Assembly: GCA_963717155.1 (NCBI GenBank)
Contig: OY970326.1
Span: forward strand, 3,286,001-3,350,000
From: G963717155 sp963717155
GTDB taxonomy: Bacteria > Actinomycetota > Thermoleophilia > Gaiellales > JALYLC01
Length of the DNA stretch: 64,000 nucleotides
Reading direction: 5' to 3'
Both the position numbers and the translations under genes were made by a program. The notes beneath the pieces were generated by a model. It was not told the origin of the DNA. It did not search any database and saw nothing but the letters and a program-made list of their open reading frames with translations. Of the stretch, positions 1 through 8,326 are shown piece after piece. Positions within the stretch are counted from its first letter, which is position 1; each line of letters begins with the position of its first letter.

Positions 1-2
1 TC

Positions 3-570
3 CGTGCGATCCTCGAGCATGCCGCGTCGCTCGAGCGGCTGGTCGGCGACGTCGCGACGGTCGCGCAGGCCGAGACCGGCGGGCTCCCCCTCCATCTCGA
101 GCAGGTCGACCTGGCCGTGCTCGCGCACGCCGTCGCGGACGACTTCGGCGAGGCGGGCGCGTGAGGCCGGCCTCGAGATCAGCGTGCATGTTCAGGGCGA
201 GACGATGCCGATCACCGCCGACCCGGCCCGCATCCGCCAGGCGCTCGCCAACCTCGTGGCGAACGCGCTGCGCTACGGCGCACCGGGCGGCGCGATCGAG
301 ATCCGGGTCGAGCGCACGGCGCGCGGCGCCGTCATCGCCGTCCACGACGACGGCCCGGGGATGCCGCCCGAGATCCTCGAGCGCGCGTTCGAGCGCTTCG
401 TGCGGGGCCCCGACTCGACGGGCAGCGGGCTCGGGCTCGCGATCGTCGCCGACATCGCCGCGGCCCACGGCGGCTCGGTGAGCGCCACGAGCACACCCCG
501 GGACGGGACGACCGTCGCACTCGTCCTGCCATCGCCCGCGCGAGAGGATCCGCGTGACGCACGCCGATGA
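3..570 (+). CDS. Sensor histidine kinase, C-terminal part (partial, frameshifted)
   Basis: This is the carboxy-terminal part of a two-component sensor kinase; the amino end lies outside the window. Bases 3-160 read as the end of the dimerisation region (LEHAASLERLVGDVATVAQAE) in one frame. From about 155 the next frame carries the HATPase domain: N box ALANLVANALRYG, G1 box HDDGPGMP, F box ERF, and G2 box GSGLGLAIV. Removing one G from the GGG near 155 joins the two frames as FGEAAREAGLE, so a one-base insertion, probably a sequence error, separates them. The stop overlaps the next gene by 17 bases. The cognate response regulator is not visible. Confidence 0.85.
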   Translation, partial: VRSSSMPRRSSGWSATSRRSRRPRPAGSPSISSRSTWPCSRTPSRTTSARRAREAGLEISVHVQGETMPITADPARIRQALANLVANALRYGAPGGAIEIRVERTARGAVIAVHDDGPGMPPEILERAFERFVRGPDSTGSGLGLAIVADIAAAHGGSVSATSTPRDGTTVALVLPSPAREDPRDARR

Positions 571-1684
571 CATCGAGCGGATGCTCGACAGCTATCGCGG
601 CCGCATCGGGCTGCCCGTCGAGGACGTCGCGACGCCGGCACTGGTGCTCGATGTCGAGGCGCTCGAGCGCAACATCGCCGCGATGCAGCAGCGAACGGCC
701 GGCGGTGCGGCGCTCCGCCCGCACGCGAAGGCGCACAAGTCGGCGGAGATCGCCCGCCTGCAGCTGCGCGCCGGCGCGATCGGGATCATGACCGCCACCG
801 CGTGGGAGGCGCTCGCGCTCGCGCGCGCGGGCGTCCCGGAGATACTCGTCGGCAACGTCGTGCGCGGCGCGGCCCGCTGTGCCGCCGTCGCCGGCGCGGC
901 GACCCATACCGCGACGACGGTGCTGGTCGACGACGTCACGAACGCCGACGAGCTTGCCGCGGCGGCGCGACACGCCGGCGTCGAGCTCGACGTGCTGGTG
1001 GACGTCGACGTCGGGCAGCACCGCACCGGGGCGCGCACGCTCGGGGAGGCCGTCGAGCTTGCACGACACATCGCACGCGCCCCCGGTCTTCGGTTGCGTG
1101 GCGTCCACGGCTACGAGGGACACGTCTCGCTCGAGCAGGACGCCGATCGCCGGCGCGCCGGCGCCGCCGCGGCGTCGGACGATCGGGCGGCGTTCGTCGA
1201 CGCGATCCGTGCCGATGGGCACCTCGTCGAGATCGTCTCGGCCGGCGGCACCGGCATGTGGGACTCGACCGGTCGCGACCCTCGTGTCAGCGAGCTCCAT
1301 CCCGGCTCGTACGTCTTCATGGATACCGCGCACTGGTGTCAGGTGCCTGACCCCGAGGCCAGCCTGTGCGTGCTCGCGACGGTCCTGACCCGGAAGGGCC
1401 AGACCGTCGTCCTCGATGCCGGCCGCAAGACGCTCGGCACGATCGACCCGAGCCCGCCGACCATCCGCGACGTGCCGGGTCCGATCCGGATGTTCCACGA
1501 GGAGCATCTCGCCATCGAGACCGCCACTCACGCCCCTCGCCCGGGCACGGTCGTCCAGATCGTCCCGAGCTACGCGCCGGCGGCGGTGTCCCTGCACGAG
1601 GTCTACCACCTCGTCGAGCAGGGCCGCGTGGTCGACGTCTGGCCCGTCCTTGCACGAGGCGGAGGTCGCGAGGGAGCTCGCTGA
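554..1684 (+). CDS. D-threonine aldolase / D-serine dehydratase-like PLP protein
   Basis: A 376-residue fold-III PLP protein with an alanine-racemase-type barrel, of the DSD1/D-threonine aldolase family, which acts on D-3-hydroxy amino acids. The PLP lysine motif RPHAKAHKS is at residues 55-63, with Lys59 the expected Schiff-base lysine. Phosphate-binding glycines follow (SAGGTGMWD). The metal site of the family, normally an NHVCPT-like segment near the end, reads PSYAPA here (Tyr340 and Pro342), so the usual His and Cys/Asp ligands are absent. It may use another metal site, be metal-free, or have a different substrate. The ATG at 554 lies inside the end of the kinase gene. Confidence 0.85.
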   Translation: MTHADDIERMLDSYRGRIGLPVEDVATPALVLDVEALERNIAAMQQRTAGGAALRPHAKAHKSAEIARLQLRAGAIGIMTATAWEALALARAGVPEILVGNVVRGAARCAAVAGAATHTATTVLVDDVTNADELAAAARHAGVELDVLVDVDVGQHRTGARTLGEAVELARHIARAPGLRLRGVHGYEGHVSLEQDADRRRAGAAAASDDRAAFVDAIRADGHLVEIVSAGGTGMWDSTGRDPRVSELHPGSYVFMDTAHWCQVPDPEASLCVLATVLTRKGQTVVLDAGRKTLGTIDPSPPTIRDVPGPIRMFHEEHLAIETATHAPRPGTVVQIVPSYAPAAVSLHEVYHLVEQGRVVDVWPVLARGGGREGAR

Positions 1685-1686
1685 CC

Positions 1687-1770
1687 GCCGCCGGCGCGCA
1701 CCAAGGGGAGACCTTTTCCGGAGCCTTACCCAGTCGACATGGAGTCCCGGAAGGAGTGCGCGCCGGCGGC
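1687..1770. repeat. 15-bp perfect inverted repeat between convergent genes
   Basis: Bases 1687-1701 and 1756-1770 are exact reverse complements (gccgccggcgcgcac / gtgcgcgccggcggc) separated by 54 bases. The pair fills the gap between the stop of the PLP gene (1684) and the stop of udgX (1813, other strand). A bidirectional transcription terminator or long hairpin is the simplest reading. No T-tract is seen. Confidence 0.5.
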
Positions 1771-1812
1771 GTTCGGCGCCTTCTGCCACGGACGGCGAGA
1801 TCTCAAACCCGA

Positions 1813-2439
1813 CTACGCGTCGACGAGGTCTGCCGCGAGTCTCAGGTCGGCGACGAACGCCTCCATCTGCTCGGCCCGCTGCTCGCTCGGGGCGCGGAGG
1901 ATCGACGACGGATGCACCGTCGCGACCGTGACGAGACCCTCCGGGCCGTCCGGCACGACGCCGCGCTGCTTCAGGACGCTGAAGCCGGAGCCGAGCAGCG
2001 ACTGGGCGGCAACGGCGCCCATCAACACCAGCACGCGCGGCGTGAGTGCCGCGAGCTCCGCCGTCAGCCACGGGCGGCAGGCGACGGCCTGAGCGCGCGA
2101 GGGCTTCTTGTGCAGGCGGCGTGTGCCGCGTGCCTCCCAGCGGAAGTGCTTGACCGCGTTCGTGAGGTAGACGCGCCCGCGGTCGATGCCCGCGGCCTGC
2201 ATGCCGTCGTCGAGCACGCGCCCGGCAGGCCCGACGAACGGATGCCCCTCGGTGTCCTCGTGATCGCCGGGCTGCTCGCCGACCAGGACGAGCGCGGCAT
2301 CGGCGGGACCCTCCCCGAAGACGACCTGCGTGCTCTGCTGCCAGAGATCGCAGCCGCGGCAGCTCGCGGCCGCACGACGCAGGTGTGCGAGGTCGCGGTC
2401 GTCGGGCAGGAACGGCTCGGCTCCGCGGTAAGCGCTCAC
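1813..2439 (-). CDS. udgX: UdgX-type uracil-DNA glycosylase
   Basis: A 208-residue uracil-DNA glycosylase of the UdgX class, which excises uracil and stays covalently bound to the abasic site through a histidine. Visible motifs: CRGC at residues 27-30 (iron-sulfur ligands), GEQPGDHED at 54-62, the class-defining loop RRLHKKP at 107-113 (His110 is the expected nucleophile), ACRPW near 120, and HPSS at 176-179. The GTG at 2439 gives the normal family length; longer reading frames run back into the divergent lacI gene. A TAACGT element lies 8 bases before the GTG and no ribosome site is seen, suggesting a leaderless message. Confidence 0.92.
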   Translation of the reverse strand: MSAYRGAEPFLPDDRDLAHLRRAAASCRGCDLWQQSTQVVFGEGPADAALVLVGEQPGDHEDTEGHPFVGPAGRVLDDGMQAAGIDRGRVYLTNAVKHFRWEARGTRRLHKKPSRAQAVACRPWLTAELAALTPRVLVLMGAVAAQSLLGSGFSVLKQRGVVPDGPEGLVTVATVHPSSILRAPSEQRAEQMEAFVADLRLAADLVDA

Positions 2440-2462
2440 TCGAACAAACGTTAGTGTAGGCT
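2440..2462. promoter_or_regulatory. udgX/lacI intergenic control site (LexA-like or LacI-type operator)
   Basis: The short divergent gap holds tcGAACaaacGTTag at 2440-2454. This matches 7 of 8 core bases of the actinobacterial SOS box GAACN4GTTC. The same bases also contain CAAACGTTAG, which resembles a LacI-family operator (ideal CAAACGTTTG). On the minus strand TAACGT (2448-2453) is a candidate -10 for udgX; on the plus strand TAGGCT (2457-2462) is a candidate -10 for lacI. Which regulator binds cannot be decided from sequence. Confidence 0.45.
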
Positions 2463-2494
2463 CGCCACGACCGCCCGAGGGAGCCGTTGCTGGG

Positions 2495-3520
2495 ATGAGA
2501 ACTCCGACCCGCCTCGTCGATGTCGCCCGGGAAGCAGGGGTGCACGTATCGACGGTATCGCGCGTCCTGAATGATCGGGACGAGGCGGCGGTGCGCCCGG
2601 AGACCCGCGAGCGGATCCTGGCCGCGGCCCACCGCCTCCGGTACCGGCCGAATGCCCTGGCGCGCGGCCTGAAGACGGCAACGACGACGACCTTCGGCCT
2701 GCTCGTGCCATCACTCCGCAACCCTGTCTACGCGTCGATCGTGCGCGGCGCGGTCAGCGAGGCGTGGCGCCTCGGCTACGTCGTGCTGGTCGCGGAGGAC
2801 GACGGCACGGTCACCGAGCAGGCCTGGGAGCGGCTCGTCGATGAGGGTCGCATCGACGGCATCCTCGTGGCGAGCATCGCACCCGGACGGCCCGTCCTCC
2901 AGCTGCTGGCGGACAGCCACGTGCCTTACGTCTTCGTGAACCGCCGGCAGCCCGGGAGCGGGCGGAACGTCTTCATGCGCGAGGAGGACGCCGGCCGCAT
3001 CGCCGCCTCGCACCTGCTCGATCTCGGGCACACGCGCCTCGCCCACATCGCAGGACCGCTCGCGCTCGACACGGCCCAGCGCCGCGCCGCGGGGTTCCGC
3101 GAGGTCGTGGTCGCCGCAGGCCTCGAGCCGCCGACGGTCGTCGAGGCGGAGTTCGACGAGGCGTCCGCCTTCGCAGCGATGGGACAGCTCATGGAGCTCG
3201 GCTCGCCACCGACCGGTGTCTTCATCTCGAACCTCAACCAGGCGATCGGGGCACTCTGCGGCGCCCGGCGCCGGGGGATCGGAGTGCCCGGCGACGTGTC
3301 GCTCGTCAGCTACGACGACGACCCGCTGGCCGAGTTCCTCGAGGTCGGCCTGACCACGATCCGGATGCCCCTCGTCGAGCTGGGCATCGCCGCGATCGGT
3401 GCGCTCGCTGACCAGATCGGGGGCTCGGGTCCGTTCGACCTCGAGATCGCGACGATCCCCGAGCTCGTGGTGCGCGCGTCGACCGCTCCTCCCTCCCACC
3501 CTCGCGCGGCACGACGATGA
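2495..3520 (+). CDS. LacI-family transcriptional repressor
   Basis: A 341-residue LacI/GalR-type regulator. The amino end has the classical helix-turn-helix (TRLVDVAREAGVHVSTVSRV, residues 5-24) and a hinge (NALARGLKT), followed by a periplasmic-binding-protein-like sensor domain (TFGLLVPSLRNPVYASIV onward). It overlaps the following zinc dehydrogenase by the four bases ATGA, so the two are one operon. It probably senses a sugar, sugar acid or derived metabolite and controls the dehydrogenase-enolase genes just downstream; that link rests on neighbourhood and on CAAACGTT-like sites at 2445, 4664 and 11437. Confidence 0.93.
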   Translation: MRTPTRLVDVAREAGVHVSTVSRVLNDRDEAAVRPETRERILAAAHRLRYRPNALARGLKTATTTTFGLLVPSLRNPVYASIVRGAVSEAWRLGYVVLVAEDDGTVTEQAWERLVDEGRIDGILVASIAPGRPVLQLLADSHVPYVFVNRRQPGSGRNVFMREEDAGRIAASHLLDLGHTRLAHIAGPLALDTAQRRAAGFREVVVAAGLEPPTVVEAEFDEASAFAAMGQLMELGSPPTGVFISNLNQAIGALCGARRRGIGVPGDVSLVSYDDDPLAEFLEVGLTTIRMPLVELGIAAIGALADQIGGSGPFDLEIATIPELVVRASTAPPSHPRAARR

Positions 3521-4617
3521 GGATCCGGGCGGCCGTGCTGACTGCGCCGAACCGGCCGCTCGAGGTTGCCGACCTCGAGCTCGATCCGCCACGCCGCGAC
3601 GAGGTGCTGGTACGACTGGCTGCGACGGGTATCTGCCGCAGCGACCTCTCGTACGTCGACGGCAAGTGGCCCGTGCCGCTCCCGGTCGTGCTCGGACACG
3701 AGGGCGCCGGAACGATCGAGGCAGTCGGCGAGGGCGTCGACCCGGCACGCATCGGCGAGCGAGTCGTGCTGACGTTCTCTCCGGCCTGCGGGGCGTGCCG
3801 CTTCTGCCTCGAAGGCCGTGCGAACCTGTGCCTCGACGCCGCCGCCGGACTCGATACCGGGTTCCTGCGCGACGGCTCGACCCGGCTCTCGCGGAACGGC
3901 GTGCGCGTGCACCATCTCGCGTACGTGTCGTCGTTCGCGAGCCACGCCGTGGTTCCGGCGAACGGTGCACTCCCGATCGATCCCGGCCTCGATCTCGAGC
4001 TCGCATGTCTGCTCGGCTGCGGTGTCACGACCGGGGTGATGTCCGTGACCCGGCGCGCCGGTGTGCGGCCGGGCGACGCGGTCGCCATCTTCGCCTGCGG
4101 CGGCGTCGGGCTGTCGGCCGTGATCGGGGCCGGCCTCGTCTCGGCACATCCGATCGTCGCGGTCGATCCGGTACCGGAGAAGCGCGCAATGGCACTCCGG
4201 CTCGGCGCCACGCACGCGCTCGACCCGGCCGATGGCGATCCGGTCGCGCAGATCCGGGCGATCGTCCCCGGTGGCGTCGATGTCGCCTTCGAGGCGCTGG
4301 GCCGTCCGGAGATCGCCGACCAGGCGTTCCGCAGCGTCCGCTACGGAGGGACGACCGTCCTGATCGGGCAGCCGCCGATGGGCGTCAAGGCCGGCTTCGA
4401 CGTCTACGACGCCACCCAGTTCGAGCACACCGTGCTCGGGTCCAACATGGGCGGCGCGGTGCCCGCCCTGCACATTCCCGTGCTCGCCCGGCTCGCGGTC
4501 GCCGGGAAGCTCCCGCTCGAGTCGCTGGTCACGCACCGGTTCCCGCTCGACGAGATCAACGAGGCGATCGCGATGACCGCGTCGGGCGACGCCGGGCGCG
4601 TGGTGGTCATCCCGTGA
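3517..4617 (+). CDS. Zinc-dependent medium-chain alcohol dehydrogenase
   Basis: A 366-residue zinc MDR-family alcohol dehydrogenase. The catalytic zinc ligands are visible as Cys in GICRSD, His in GHEGAG and Cys in LGCGVTTG. The structural zinc loop has four cysteines (CGACRFCLEGRANLC). The nucleotide-binding motif is ACGGVGLSA, with an acidic residue after the next strand (VAVDP) suggesting NAD. The start overlaps the lacI stop by ATGA. It likely oxidises a secondary alcohol in the pathway controlled by the LacI protein; the substrate is unknown. Confidence 0.92.
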   Translation: MRIRAAVLTAPNRPLEVADLELDPPRRDEVLVRLAATGICRSDLSYVDGKWPVPLPVVLGHEGAGTIEAVGEGVDPARIGERVVLTFSPACGACRFCLEGRANLCLDAAAGLDTGFLRDGSTRLSRNGVRVHHLAYVSSFASHAVVPANGALPIDPGLDLELACLLGCGVTTGVMSVTRRAGVRPGDAVAIFACGGVGLSAVIGAGLVSAHPIVAVDPVPEKRAMALRLGATHALDPADGDPVAQIRAIVPGGVDVAFEALGRPEIADQAFRSVRYGGTTVLIGQPPMGVKAGFDVYDATQFEHTVLGSNMGGAVPALHIPVLARLAVAGKLPLESLVTHRFPLDEINEAIAMTASGDAGRVVVIP

Positions 4618-4628
4618 CCGATCGCGTC

Positions 4629-4673
4629 TTGACGACCCCGCGGCCGGCCACTAGCATCGCCCGCAATCGTTTG
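4629..4673 (+). promoter_or_regulatory. Promoter with overlapping LacI-type operator for the SDR-enolase operon
   Basis: TTGACG (4629-4634), a 17-base spacer and TAGCAT (4652-4657) form a good vegetative promoter. Immediately downstream, at the expected start site, is CAATCGTTTG (4664-4673), a near palindrome of the LacI-family type. The 22 bases from the -10 onward are nearly the same as those at 11425-11446 (three differences), including the intervening CGCCCG. AAGGAG at 4704-4709 precedes the GTG start at 4721. Confidence 0.6.
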
Positions 4674-4720
4674 GGTGCGCAGGACTCGCCGGCACTGATT
4701 GACAAGGAGATGCGACCCGC

Positions 4721-5509
4721 GTGAGCTCGTCGGAACCGACCCGGGACGTCGCGGTCGTGACGGGCGCGGCCGTCGGCATCGGTCGCGCGATCACCGAACG
4801 GCTGCTGGCCGATGGCATTCGCGTGGTCGGCGTCGATCGCGACGAGCACGCCGTGCGCCAGGCCGCCGACGCGCTCGGCACGGGCTTCGAGCCGGTCGTC
4901 GGCGACGTCGCCGAGTGGGACGCACACGAGCGCGCAGCCGATGCGGCGGAGCGGATCGGCCACCTCCGCCACTGGGTCTCGAACGCGGGCATCGACTATC
5001 CGGGCGGCGCCCACGAGATGACCGCCGACACGATCGAGCGAGGCATTCGCGTGCTGCAGTTCGGCGTCATGTACGGCTGCTCGGTGGCGGTGCAGCGCAT
5101 GCTCCGCGCCGGGCGCGGCGGGTCGATCGTCAACATCGCGTCGATCCAGGGCACGCACGCGTTCCCGCGGTACTACGTCTACGCCGTCGCCAAGGCCGCG
5201 GTGATCATGGCCACGAAGTCGATCGCCCTCGACTATGCGGCGTCCGGCATTCGCGCGAACGCGGTGCTTCCGGGCTGCATCGAGACGCCGATGACCTACG
5301 AGACGCTGCCACCCGAGCTCGACCGGGAGGAGGCCCTGCGACGAGAGGGCGAGCTCTCGCCGATGCTGCGCGTCGGACAGCCGGCCGAGGTCGCCGAGCT
5401 CGTCGCATTCCTGCTGTCGGAGCGAGCCTCGTACATCACTGGCACGGAGATGGTCGTCGACGGCGGAGCGACCACGCGCGCCTTCGCGTACCCACCGCTC
5501 GACCTCTGA
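4721..5509 (+). CDS. SDR-family NAD(P)-dependent oxidoreductase
   Basis: A 262-residue classical short-chain dehydrogenase. The cofactor motif is TGAAVGIGRA near residue 16, the NAG motif is SNAGID, the catalytic serine lies in IVNIASIQG, and the YxxxK pair is YAVAK. VGVDRDE after the second strand suggests NAD preference. It is the first gene of the operon, with AAGGAG 11 bases before the GTG. A four-codon frame (ATG at 4710) sits between the ribosome site and the GTG and shares the GTGA; its effect is unknown. Substrate probably a polyol, sugar lactol or hydroxy acid, inferred from neighbours. Confidence 0.9.
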   Translation: MSSSEPTRDVAVVTGAAVGIGRAITERLLADGIRVVGVDRDEHAVRQAADALGTGFEPVVGDVAEWDAHERAADAAERIGHLRHWVSNAGIDYPGGAHEMTADTIERGIRVLQFGVMYGCSVAVQRMLRAGRGGSIVNIASIQGTHAFPRYYVYAVAKAAVIMATKSIALDYAASGIRANAVLPGCIETPMTYETLPPELDREEALRREGELSPMLRVGQPAEVAELVAFLLSERASYITGTEMVVDGGATTRAFAYPPLDL

Positions 5510-5519
5510 AGGAGAACCA

Positions 5520-6290
5520 ATGGGACGCCTTTCCGGCAAGCGCGCGCTCGTCACCGGCGCGTCGAGCGGCATCGGCCGCGAGGTCGCGGGTCGCTTCGCG
5601 CGCGAGGGCGCGCGCGTCGCGTGCGGCGGCCGCGACCTCGAACGGACCGGGCGAACGGTCGCCGAGATCGCAGCCGGCGGAGGCAGTGCCTTCGCCGCGG
5701 TTGGCGACGTGTCGACACCCGAGGGCGCCGCCGCCGTCGTGGCGCAGGCCGCAGAGGCGCTCGGCGGGCTCGACACACTGGTGTCGAACGCGGGCATCGA
5801 CGCCACCGAGTGGCAGGACGTCGCCGACTGGGATGTCGCCGAGTTCGATCGCATCCTCGCCACGAACCTGCGCGGACCGTTCCTCGTCGCCCGCGCGGCG
5901 ATCCCGCACATGCTCGATGCCGGCGGCGGCGCGATCGTCCACATGTCGAGCGTGTGCGCGATCACCGTCTGGGCCGGCGACTGCGCGTACGACGTCTCGA
6001 AGGCGGGCCTGAACATGCTGTCCGACCACATCGCGGTCGAGTACGGCGCGCGCGGCATCCGCTCCAACACCCTGATGCCCGGGGTGATCCGAACCGAGCT
6101 GCACGAGTCGGTGATGGAGGCGATGCAGGACGGGCGGGCGTTCGAGCGCGAGCTGCTCGGCCGCCACCCGATCGGTCGCTTCGGCACCGTCGAGGACGTG
6201 GCCGACGCGTGCGTCTTCCTGTGCGCGGACGAGGCCGGCTTCCTGACCGGCGCCAACATCTCGATCGACGGCGCCTACTCGCGCGTCTGA
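5520..6290 (+). CDS. SDR-family oxidoreductase
   Basis: A 256-residue short-chain dehydrogenase. TGASSGIGRE is the cofactor motif, SNAGID the NAG motif, IVHMSSV holds the catalytic serine and YDVSK the Tyr-Lys pair. GGRDLER after strand 2 (arginine-rich) suggests NADP rather than NAD, unlike the preceding paralogue. GAAGGAG eight bases before the ATG is a clear ribosome site. It sits directly before an enolase-superfamily gene, and this pair is echoed at 7523-9519. Confidence 0.9.
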   Translation: MGRLSGKRALVTGASSGIGREVAGRFAREGARVACGGRDLERTGRTVAEIAAGGGSAFAAVGDVSTPEGAAAVVAQAAEALGGLDTLVSNAGIDATEWQDVADWDVAEFDRILATNLRGPFLVARAAIPHMLDAGGGAIVHMSSVCAITVWAGDCAYDVSKAGLNMLSDHIAVEYGARGIRSNTLMPGVIRTELHESVMEAMQDGRAFERELLGRHPIGRFGTVEDVADACVFLCADEAGFLTGANISIDGAYSRV

Positions 6291-6303
6291 GGGGACCGGA
6301 CCC

Positions 6304-7503
6304 ATGCGCATCAGCGACGTCCGCACCCACGTCCTGCTCGATCCGGGCTACGACGTGGACGCGACAAGCTCGGCCCAGGACACGGTCGTCGTCGAGATCG
6401 AGACGGACGAAGGGCTGACCGGCATCGGCGAAACCGACCTGAACGCCTGGATCGCCCGGGCGTGCATCGAGGCGCCCGGGACGCACACCATGGATCGCGG
6501 CCTGCGGCAGATGCTGCTCGGCCGCGACCCGCTCGATCCCGTCTCGATCTGGCAGGAGCTGTACGTGGGGACCGCCATGACGGGTCGACGCGGCGCGCTG
6601 ATCAACGCGCTCGGCGCCATCGATATCGCCCTCTGGGATCTCGCCGGCAAGGCGGCCGGAACGCCGAGCTGGCGCCTGCTCGGCGAGCAGGCCCGCGACC
6701 ACCTCACCCCCTACGCGTCGCTGCAGCCGGAGGTCGACTCGTTCGACGCCTACGTGACCTCGATGGTCGCCTGGGCGACGAAGGCACGCGACCTCGGCTT
6801 CACCGCCGCCAAGCTCGAGGCCACGTTCGACGGGCCCTACGCGCACAAGGGCCTGCACGGCCCGGACGAGTGGATCGTCGAGGTCGTGCGCGCCGTGCGC
6901 GAGGCCGCGGGTGCGGAGATGACGCTCATGGTCGACGTCCAGTACGCCTTCGACAGCGTCGAGCGCGCACTGCGCGCCGCAGAGGCGATCGCCGCGTACG
7001 ACATCTTCTTCCTCGAGACACCGCTCTGGGTCGACGACCTCGACGGCTACGCCGAGCTCACCCGGCGCTCACCGGTGCGGATCGCCCAGGGGGAGTGGCT
7101 GACCACGCGCTTCGAGTTCGCGGCGCTGATCGATCGGGGGTGCGTCAGCGTCGCGCAGCCCGACATCGGGCGCGTCGGGGGACTGACCGAGGCGCGTCGC
7201 GTCGTGCAGATGGCCGCGGACCGCGACCTGCTCGTCGTGCCCCACGCCTGGAAGACCGGCATCTCGGTCGCAGTGGCCGCGCAGCTCGCGACGGTGACCG
7301 CGCACATGCCGTTCTTCGAGTTCCTGCCGTCCGAGCTCTGCGAGTCGCGGCTGCGAAAGGAGCTCGTCGACGACGAGCTGGTGTACCACGACGGGCGACT
7401 GGGCATCCCCGAGCGGCCGGGCATCGGCGTGGAGCTCAATCGCGACGCGCTCGAGGAGTTCGCCGAGGTGGCGCGCCGCGCCACGCCGGCTGCGCTGAAC
7501 TGA
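6304..7503 (+). CDS. Mandelate racemase/muconate lactonizing (enolase-superfamily) protein
   Basis: A 399-residue enolase-superfamily protein, likely a dehydratase or epimerase of a sugar acid. The expected acid-base and metal residues are present in order: Lys in AAKLEA, Asp in MVDVQYAF, Glu in FLETPLW, Glu in AQGEW, and His in VPHAWKTG near the end. The amino-terminal capping domain is complete (TDEGLTGIGETD). It is paralogous to the protein at 8323-9519, including a shared LNAWIARACIEAPGTHTMDR stretch. Which reaction is catalysed cannot be read from sequence. Confidence 0.9.
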   Translation: MRISDVRTHVLLDPGYDVDATSSAQDTVVVEIETDEGLTGIGETDLNAWIARACIEAPGTHTMDRGLRQMLLGRDPLDPVSIWQELYVGTAMTGRRGALINALGAIDIALWDLAGKAAGTPSWRLLGEQARDHLTPYASLQPEVDSFDAYVTSMVAWATKARDLGFTAAKLEATFDGPYAHKGLHGPDEWIVEVVRAVREAAGAEMTLMVDVQYAFDSVERALRAAEAIAAYDIFFLETPLWVDDLDGYAELTRRSPVRIAQGEWLTTRFEFAALIDRGCVSVAQPDIGRVGGLTEARRVVQMAADRDLLVVPHAWKTGISVAVAAQLATVTAHMPFFEFLPSELCESRLRKELVDDELVYHDGRLGIPERPGIGVELNRDALEEFAEVARRATPAALN

Positions 7504-7522
7504 CCTACGAGGGAGCGGACGA

Positions 7523-8326
7523 GTGTCCAACCGATTCGAGCAGCGGCACGTGATCGTCACCGGCGGCGGCCGGGGGATCGGCGAGGCGACGGCGCGCAGG
7601 TTCGCCGCAGAGGGAGCCGACGTGCTGGTCATCTCGCGCACCGAGGCCGAGGTCGCCGGGGTCGCCGCGGACATCCGCGGAACGGGAGGCGCCGCCTGGC
7701 ACGCGGTCGGCGACGTGGCGAGCTCGGCAGACGTGGAGCGCATCGTCTCGCTGGCCGAGGAACGCTGGGCCGGCCGGATCGACGTGCTCGTCAACAACGC
7801 CGGAATCGATCACGACTGCCCGGTGCTCGAGTTCCCCGAGGCGGAGTGGCGGAGGGTGCTCGACGTCAATCTCACCGCGCCCTTCCTGTGGGCCCAGCGC
7901 GTCGCGCGCGCCATGGCCGGCAGCGGAGGTGGAGCGATCGTGCACGTCGCATCGATCGACGCGCTGGGAACGGATGGCACGCAGGTCGCCTACATCACGT
8001 CGAAGGCCGGCCTCCTCGGCCTCAACCGCAGCCTGTCGACCGAGCTCGGGCCGCTCGGGATCCGCTCGACGGTCGTGAACCCCGGCTACGTCGCGACGCC
8101 GCTGACGCGCCAGTACGTCGGCGAGGAGATGTACGAGTACATGACGACCCGCTTCGCGCGGAGCCCGCAGGGCCGTATGGCCACGCCCGACGAGATCGCG
8201 GGGGCGATCCTCTTCCTCGCGTCCGACGACGGGCGCCACGTGAACGGGGTCGAGCTCACGGTCGACGGGGGCACGACGGCCAACCTCTACATCGTCGAGA
8301 CGCTTCCGAGCGCGGGCGCGGCATGA
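7523..8326 (+). CDS. SDR-family oxidoreductase
   Basis: A 267-residue short-chain dehydrogenase. TGGGRGIGEA is the cofactor motif, NNAGID the NAG motif, IVHVASIDA carries the serine and YITSK the Tyr-Lys pair. A GAGGGAG ribosome site precedes the GTG at 7523. The stop overlaps the following enolase-superfamily gene by ATGA. Together with that gene it forms the second SDR-enolase pair of the operon. ISRTEAE after strand 2 suggests NADP use. Confidence 0.9.
   Translation: MSNRFEQRHVIVTGGGRGIGEATARRFAAEGADVLVISRTEAEVAGVAADIRGTGGAAWHAVGDVASSADVERIVSLAEERWAGRIDVLVNNAGIDHDCPVLEFPEAEWRRVLDVNLTAPFLWAQRVARAMAGSGGGAIVHVASIDALGTDGTQVAYITSKAGLLGLNRSLSTELGPLGIRSTVVNPGYVATPLTRQYVGEEMYEYMTTRFARSPQGRMATPDEIAGAILFLASDDGRHVNGVELTVDGGTTANLYIVETLPSAGAA

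Noticed and set aside
1687..1770. Terminal inverted repeats of a miniature transposable element
   Set aside because: The 15-bp repeat encloses only 54 bases, has no flanking direct repeat that I can see, and lies exactly between two convergent stops, so a terminator is more likely.
332..2632. A 766-codon open frame on the minus strand
   Set aside because: It runs antisense through the PLP gene and part of lacI, has Arg/Ala-rich, motif-free sequence and no ribosome site; GC-rich DNA produces such frames by chance.
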